This document shows, piece after piece, positions 14,426-18,815 of a DNA stretch of 18,815 nt. Position 1 is the first letter of the stretch. Each line of letters opens with the position of its first letter. Below the pieces are notes generated by a model. That model was given only the letters and a program-made list of their open reading frames with translations, was not told the origin of the DNA and searched no databases. Made by a program: the position numbers and the translations under genes. Origin of the DNA: JBLIKP01 sp047635375 (lineage in GTDB: Bacteria; Bacteroidota; Bacteroidia; Sphingobacteriales; Sphingobacteriaceae); NCBI GenBank assembly GCA_047635375.1, contig JBLIKP010000048.1, forward strand, positions 1-18,815. Direction: 5' to 3'.

Positions 14426-15805
14426 ATGATAATCAAGTTGACCCGATATCTGGCTTTTTTTATTACTCTAACACTATTATTTTCTTGTTCCAAGTTAATA
14501 ACAGGGAATTCGTCGATTGAAAAAATGGAGAAAACTCCTGAAAAAGCAATCAATAGCGATCCTGTTTTAGTGGATATTTTAGAGAAGAAGACCATTGAAA
14601 AGCCAACGGGAAAATTACGTGAGGATTTAACTACAAAAAAAGGAGCCTATAATATTGCATTGCTGCTGCCTTTATGTGTTGAAAGTACTTTAGATAGCAC
14701 TTTTACTAATTTAAAGGATTTGCAAGCAATTACTGTGGCTTCCGCCGATTTTTATGATGGGGTTAGAATGGCTCTTGATGAATTTGGGCGAACAGGCGTG
14801 AAGTTTAATCTTCATGTTTTTGATGTAGATAAGTATAATGATAAAATTGACAACCTTATTTTAAAAAATAAGTTGAGGGAGATGGATTTAGTGATAGGTC
14901 CATTTTACACACATCAAGCGGCAACGCTTTCAAATTACATTCAATTTAACCAGATCCCTTTAGTCCTTCCCGTAACTTCGGCCTCATTAAGCGAATTTAA
15001 AAACCCTTATTTTATTAAAGCAAACACTCCAATCGAATTGGACGCTCGTAAATTGGCCGATTTTGTACATGAAAAATACAATATCCTTTATCGAGTAAGC
15101 ATTGTTCATAATGGCACTATGGATGAAATAGCCTTCCTAAATGCTTTTAAAAAGGAGATTATAGACATGGACCCTTTATTTATTGTGGATGAGGTAAATA
15201 TTGCTGAAAAAGGCTTTGACAAGATTGATTCGGTAAGTTACCCCGAAATCCCAAATTTGGTACTTATTCCTAGTAAGGATGCCTCCTTTGTTACTTTAGC
15301 CATTGGGTATATTCAGAATATGGGGAAGGTTTTAAATAAAGATCTTAAGCCTGGTGATGAAGGGTATGATGAATTAATTAAGGATGAAAAAAAGTACAAT
15401 TGGATTCTTATGGGACATCCAAATTGGTATAAAATGAATAATTTAAATTTTGAAACGCTTCAGAAATTAAATACCCATATTCCATCATCGTATCACGTAA
15501 ATTATTCTGATCCAAGGGTAATTGAATTTGTAAAACGTTATAGAAATAAATATAGAACTGAGCCCACTGAATTTAGTATTAAGGGGTATGATATTTCAAG
15601 GTATTTTATCCGTGAATTATTCCTTTATGGAACTCGATTCGACCTTTTCTTAGGGGATGATACTCAAAAAGCATTACATACCAATTTTAAGTTTGAGCCA
15701 GCAGAAGGAGATTCAACATTTAATTTTGGTTTTTCATCGGGTTGGCATAATGGGAATAGTACAATTCTAAAGTTTGAGAATTTCGAATTAAAGGAGGTTC
15801 ATTAA
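14426..15805 (+). CDS. Lipoprotein with type I periplasmic-binding (Leu/Ile/Val-binding-like) fold
   Basis: A 459-aa exported lipoprotein. The signal sequence MIIKLTRYLAFFITLTLLFS ends in the lipobox LFSC (Cys21). A polar linker of about 50 residues follows. From residue 74 a periplasmic-binding domain is visible: AYNIALLLPL, SADFYDGVRMALDEFG and DLVIGPFYTHQAATLSNYI (first lobe), IPLVLPVTS, and a second lobe around RVSIVHNGT. No transporter permease or ATPase lies nearby, so an ABC-uptake role is not supported. Related proteins in this phylum often carry LysM domains and are linked to cell-wall metabolism, LpoA-like; no LysM is seen here. Function unknown. The next gene starts at the base after its stop (TAAATG). 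Confidence 0.82.
   Translation: MIIKLTRYLAFFITLTLLFSCSKLITGNSSIEKMEKTPEKAINSDPVLVDILEKKTIEKPTGKLREDLTTKKGAYNIALLLPLCVESTLDSTFTNLKDLQAITVASADFYDGVRMALDEFGRTGVKFNLHVFDVDKYNDKIDNLILKNKLREMDLVIGPFYTHQAATLSNYIQFNQIPLVLPVTSASLSEFKNPYFIKANTPIELDARKLADFVHEKYNILYRVSIVHNGTMDEIAFLNAFKKEIIDMDPLFIVDEVNIAEKGFDKIDSVSYPEIPNLVLIPSKDASFVTLAIGYIQNMGKVLNKDLKPGDEGYDELIKDEKKYNWILMGHPNWYKMNNLNFETLQKLNTHIPSSYHVNYSDPRVIEFVKRYRNKYRTEPTEFSIKGYDISRYFIRELFLYGTRFDLFLGDDTQKALHTNFKFEPAEGDSTFNFGFSSGWHNGNSTILKFENFELKEVH
15791..15798 (+). promoter_or_regulatory. Strong Shine-Dalgarno sequence before the methyltransferase gene
   Basis: AAGGAGGT is a full match to the anti-Shine-Dalgarno core and ends 7 nt before ATG 15806, ideal spacing. 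It is coding sequence of the upstream gene (Lys-Glu-Val). Most other starts in the window lack such a site, as usual in this phylum. Confidence 0.6.
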
Positions 15806-16999
15806 ATGCATACCCAACGAGTGGTGCAAAATGCATCCAAAATTATTGAGGCCTACGATTATTCCGTTTCATTGCACAGATTTTTGCCTTTATTTTATAA
15901 AGACCATAAATACATGGGCTCAAGAGACAGGCGACAAGCTTCAGCTCTTGTGTACCATTATTTTAGACTAGGAAATGCCTTTCCAAATCAACCCCTTGAA
16001 GCTCGCTTGGCTCTAGCCGATTTTCTTTGTAGTGAGTCTTTTTCTCCTATTTACGCCGATTATTTTAAGGTCCCAAGAAGCGAGAAAACTTTTACACTTC
16101 AACAACGACTTCAATTTTTAACGGGAGCATTTAAAGACTTTAACCTATTAGATATTTTCCCGTTAAAGGATAATTTAAGTCCAAGTTTAAACAAGTTTGA
16201 ATTTATTCAATCCTTGGCAATTCAACCCGCACTTTTCATTCGAATTCACCCAGATGTTAATGCTGAATGGCTTTTTGGTGAGTTGAAAAACCGTGAAATT
16301 GAATTTAAAAAACTACCAGGCTGTAGAAATACGTTAAAATTTAAAAACGGAACCAAATTAGATGAAATTTGGGCGTTTGGTATGGAGGAATTTAATGTCT
16401 CTCCTTTTGAAATTCAGGATTTTGCAAGTCAACAAACGGGAGAGTTTATTAATCCTATGCCAGATGAATATTGGTGGGATTCTTGTGCAGGAGCTGGTGG
16501 AAAAAGTTTAATGCTAAAATCAAAATGTCCAGATTTCACCCTTTTAGCTACAGATGTAAGAAAAAGTATCCTTAAAAATTATGAAGCCCGAATGGACCGT
16601 TCAGGTTTTGGGCGATATACTACTAAAGTTGTTGATTTAAAAAAAGGCACGCCATTCGAGGTAAAAGAAAATCAATTTGACGGCATAATTGCTGATGTTC
16701 CATGTTCTGGAAGCGGTACTTGGGGCAGAAGTCCTGAGAACATGATTAATGCCAAAGAAAAAGAGATTTCAGAATTTGCTGAGCTTCAGTTTAGTTTAGT
16801 AAAGGAAATGGTTCCTTATTTAAAGCCCGGAAAACCATTGTTTTATATTACATGTTCAGTTTTTGAGATGGAAAATGAAGATGTGGTGGATAAGCTAATT
16901 CAAAATACTTCGTTAACCTTGGATTCTATGAGGTTAATTAAAGGTTATGCAGATAATGCCGATAATCTTTTCATTGCCAAATTAATCAATCAGCCGTGA
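15806..16999 (+). CDS. RsmB/NOP2/Sun-family RNA (cytosine-5) methyltransferase
   Basis: SAM-dependent m5C methyltransferase acting on rRNA or tRNA. The 397-aa protein has an N-terminal helical region with NusB-like character (about 1-110), a small RNA-binding-like segment (about 135-215) and a C-terminal Rossmann methyltransferase. SAM motif I is DSCAGAGGKS (225-234). Motif IV DVPCSGSGTWGRSPEN carries Cys300, and motif VI YITCSVFEMENEDVV carries Cys350, the two cysteines of this family. The exact target is not determined; RsmB (16S C967) is only one option. It starts right after the lipoprotein stop with a strong Shine-Dalgarno site and ends in TGA overlapping the next start (GTGA). Confidence 0.9.
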   Translation: MHTQRVVQNASKIIEAYDYSVSLHRFLPLFYKDHKYMGSRDRRQASALVYHYFRLGNAFPNQPLEARLALADFLCSESFSPIYADYFKVPRSEKTFTLQQRLQFLTGAFKDFNLLDIFPLKDNLSPSLNKFEFIQSLAIQPALFIRIHPDVNAEWLFGELKNREIEFKKLPGCRNTLKFKNGTKLDEIWAFGMEEFNVSPFEIQDFASQQTGEFINPMPDEYWWDSCAGAGGKSLMLKSKCPDFTLLATDVRKSILKNYEARMDRSGFGRYTTKVVDLKKGTPFEVKENQFDGIIADVPCSGSGTWGRSPENMINAKEKEISEFAELQFSLVKEMVPYLKPGKPLFYITCSVFEMENEDVVDKLIQNTSLTLDSMRLIKGYADNADNLFIAKLINQP

Positions 17000-17478
17000 G
17001 AAAAATTGAAATTTTACCCTATTCCGAAGATCTGAAAAAATATTTTAAATCCATCAATATGAGGTGGTTAGAAAAATATTTTGAGGTAGAGCCTATCGAT
17101 CTTAATTTGCTAGATAAGCCGGAGGAATTTATTCTTGAAAAAGGGGGCGAAATTTATTTTGCGGCTGTTGATGGTGAGATTGCAGGAACTTGTGCCCTGG
17201 AAAAGCATGGTGCCACTGAGTATGAATTAATTAAAATGGGAGTTGATCCAAAATTTCAAGGTTTAGGGCTTGGAAAATTGTTGGGCAACCATACCATTAA
17301 TATGGCCCGAGCACTTGGTGCTACTCGCCTGTTCTTAAATTCAAGCAGAAAATTAGACACTGCTTTAGAGTTATATAAAAAATTAGGTTTTACGGAGTTT
17401 GTAATGGATTATTCAAAATCGGATTACAAACGATGTGACATAACAATGGAATTAATTTTTTCAGATGAGCTTAGATAA
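16996..17478 (+). CDS. GNAT-family N-acetyltransferase
   Basis: A 160-aa acetyl-CoA-dependent acetyltransferase. The acetyl-CoA pyrophosphate loop is QGLGLGKLLG (88-97) after the beta-4 strand YELIKMGVDPKF. The later LFLNSSRKLDTALELYKKLG with GFTEF is the usual GNAT C-terminal part. Start is GTG at 16996, in the 4-nt overlap GTGA with the methyltransferase stop. The N-terminus RKIEILPYSEDLKKYFKSIN fits the family, whereas the next ATG (residue 22) would cut it off. Substrate unknown. The end overlaps the following decarboxylase gene by 14 nt. Confidence 0.87.
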   Translation: MRKIEILPYSEDLKKYFKSINMRWLEKYFEVEPIDLNLLDKPEEFILEKGGEIYFAAVDGEIAGTCALEKHGATEYELIKMGVDPKFQGLGLGKLLGNHTINMARALGATRLFLNSSRKLDTALELYKKLGFTEFVMDYSKSDYKRCDITMELIFSDELR

Positions 17479-18815
17479 TATTGAATCAAAATTAAATAGC
17501 CTTTCGGCAGAAGCCTTAAAACTTGAACCGAATGCCCTCGAACGCCACTCGTTGGTTGTTGCTGTGGATACTTATGCTCAGGATTTTCTAGAAAAATTGG
17601 ATGATGCGCCCGCATTTGTCTATGATCATGAAGGTGAAAACCCTTTTATTGGAGATCAAATTTCTGAGGAAGGTGAAGATATTCATAGCCTACTTGAAAA
17701 GGTGGGAGAAAGAATTGATAAACCCGGAATTGCAGCAGCAGGTGGAGGACATTTGGGTTATATTCCAGGTGGAGGTGTGTTCCCAGGAGCGCTAGGGGAT
17801 TATTTAGCAGCGGTTGGAAATAAGTATGCCGGAGTCTTTTTTGGTGGGCCAGGGGCTGTTAGACTGGAAAATAGTTTAATTCGATGGATGGCCGATTTAA
17901 TTGGTTTTCCAAAGGAAGCTGCTGGGAATTTAACCTCAGGGGGTTCAATGGCCAACTTGATTGGATTGGTTACTGCAAGAGATGCCAAAGGATTAAAGGC
18001 GCGAGACTACGAGAAAGCCTGTTTCTACCTTACAAAGCAGATTCATCACAGTGTTACGAAGGCAATTACCATTTCGGGATTAGGTGAAGCTAATATTCGT
18101 TATGTGGGTATGGACGATAAGTTCCGTATGGATACCGAGCAGTTAAAAAGCCAAATTCAAATTGACGTGAAGCAAGGGTTAACACCCTTTATGGTTATTG
18201 CTTCTGCCGGTACTACAGATGTGGGTGCTGTTGATCCGCTTGATGAAATTACAAAAATCTGTAAAGACTCAGGGGCATGGTGCCACGTAGATGCCGCTTA
18301 TGGTGGTTTTTTTATTCTAGCCCCAGAAACAAAAGAATTATTTAAAGGAATCGAAAATGCCGATTCTATTAGTATTGATCCGCATAAAGGGCTGTTTTTA
18401 CCTTACGGATTAGGGACTGTTTTGGTTAGGGATGTTAAGCTGTTGAATGGCCCGCATTCCTACCAGGCTAGCTACATGCAAGATTCCATTTCAGAATCTT
18501 ACGATTGGTCCCCGGCCGATTTAAGCCCAGAATTAACCAAACACTTTAGAGGACTAAGAATGTGGCTTCCATTAAAGCTTTTCGGTATTAAACCTTTTAG
18601 AAGCGCATTAAGTGAAAAGCTATGGCTTACAAGATATTTCTTAGAAAAAATTAAGGACATTCCTGGAGTTCATATTCTATTAGAGCCTCAGCTTTCAGTA
18701 GGTGTTTATAGATTTTTACCACAAGTTTCTACACTGGATGCAAATGCTTTCAATTTATTGCTGACTCAAAAAATTCAAGCGGATGGAACTGTTTTCATCA
18801 GTTCAACAATGATTG
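17465..18815 (+). CDS. PLP-dependent group II decarboxylase, 5' part
   Basis: Open to the window end; 450 residues are visible of a protein expected to be about 470-500. The fold type I (aromatic-amino-acid/glutamate decarboxylase-like) features are TSGGSMANLIGL (157-168), IHHS (193-196, ring-stacking His), SAGTTDVGAVDPL (247-259), WCHVDAAYGG with Asp276, and PLP lysine Lys308 in SIDPHKGLFLPYG. The ATG at 17465 lies inside the end of the acetyltransferase gene, and its N-terminus (MSLDNIESKLNSLSAEALKL) is helical as expected. Neighbours do not reveal the substrate; aromatic amino acids, glutamate, aspartate or other amino acids are possible. It is the last of a run of closely packed plus-strand genes beginning at guaA. 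Confidence 0.88.
   Translation, partial: MSLDNIESKLNSLSAEALKLEPNALERHSLVVAVDTYAQDFLEKLDDAPAFVYDHEGENPFIGDQISEEGEDIHSLLEKVGERIDKPGIAAAGGGHLGYIPGGGVFPGALGDYLAAVGNKYAGVFFGGPGAVRLENSLIRWMADLIGFPKEAAGNLTSGGSMANLIGLVTARDAKGLKARDYEKACFYLTKQIHHSVTKAITISGLGEANIRYVGMDDKFRMDTEQLKSQIQIDVKQGLTPFMVIASAGTTDVGAVDPLDEITKICKDSGAWCHVDAAYGGFFILAPETKELFKGIENADSISIDPHKGLFLPYGLGTVLVRDVKLLNGPHSYQASYMQDSISESYDWSPADLSPELTKHFRGLRMWLPLKLFGIKPFRSALSEKLWLTRYFLEKIKDIPGVHILLEPQLSVGVYRFLPQVSTLDANAFNLLLTQKIQADGTVFISSTMI

Noticed and set aside
1..18815. Mobile element, CRISPR array, tRNA gene or defence system
   Set aside because: No transposase, integrase, regularly spaced repeat series, tRNA fold or known defence gene could be identified by reading both strands.

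Overview
The window looks like a chromosomal segment of a low-GC member of the Bacteroidota, most likely the flavobacterial side. Reasons: two exact copies of the Bacteroidota promoter element TAnnTTTG lie upstream of rpoD and guaA; the primary sigma factor is short (287 aa) and has no region 1.1; most genes lack Shine-Dalgarno sites; and the GAPDH carries a long N-terminal extension. TAA is the usual stop, TGA is used once as a real stop, and the code appears standard. I see no tRNA, rRNA, CRISPR array, transposase or phage gene.

Layout. (1) 1-2458, plus strand: 3' part of thrS, then infC (TTG start), rpmI, rplT and a clear intrinsic terminator, i.e. the classic translation operon. (2) 2496-3380, plus: a secreted, probably outer-membrane beta-barrel protein of unknown function. 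It meets the next cluster tail-to-tail with a 4-nt stop-codon overlap. (3) 6561-3377, minus: methionine/glutamine-type aminotransferase, nitrilase-family omega-amidase and aspartate kinase, tightly packed, pointing to aspartate-family/methionine metabolism. (4) 8288-6630, minus: two abutting paralogous membrane-anchored alpha/beta hydrolases. (5) 8363-8981, plus: no intact gene; instead the remains of a roughly 206-codon secreted-protein gene with a lost start codon, three in-frame TGA codons and one frameshift, followed by a good terminator. (6) 9093-10203, plus: a metallo-beta-lactamase-fold hydrolase, then a tandem 12-bp repeat and a 55-aa hypothetical protein. (7) 10244-12790: rpoD and gap, each with its own terminator. 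(8) 12827 to the end, plus: guaA behind a promoter that practically touches its start codon, then a type I periplasmic-binding lipoprotein, an RsmB/NOP2-type RNA cytosine methyltransferase, a GNAT acetyltransferase and a PLP-dependent decarboxylase cut by the window end. The last four abut or overlap and are probably cotranscribed.

Most of the window is core metabolism and information processing. I do not find a convincing new multi-gene system. The points most worth a second look are the decayed gene at 8363-8981, the possible leaderless start of guaA, the TTG start of infC, the aminotransferase/omega-amidase/aspartokinase cluster, the extended GAPDH, and the tandem repeat before the 55-aa ORF.
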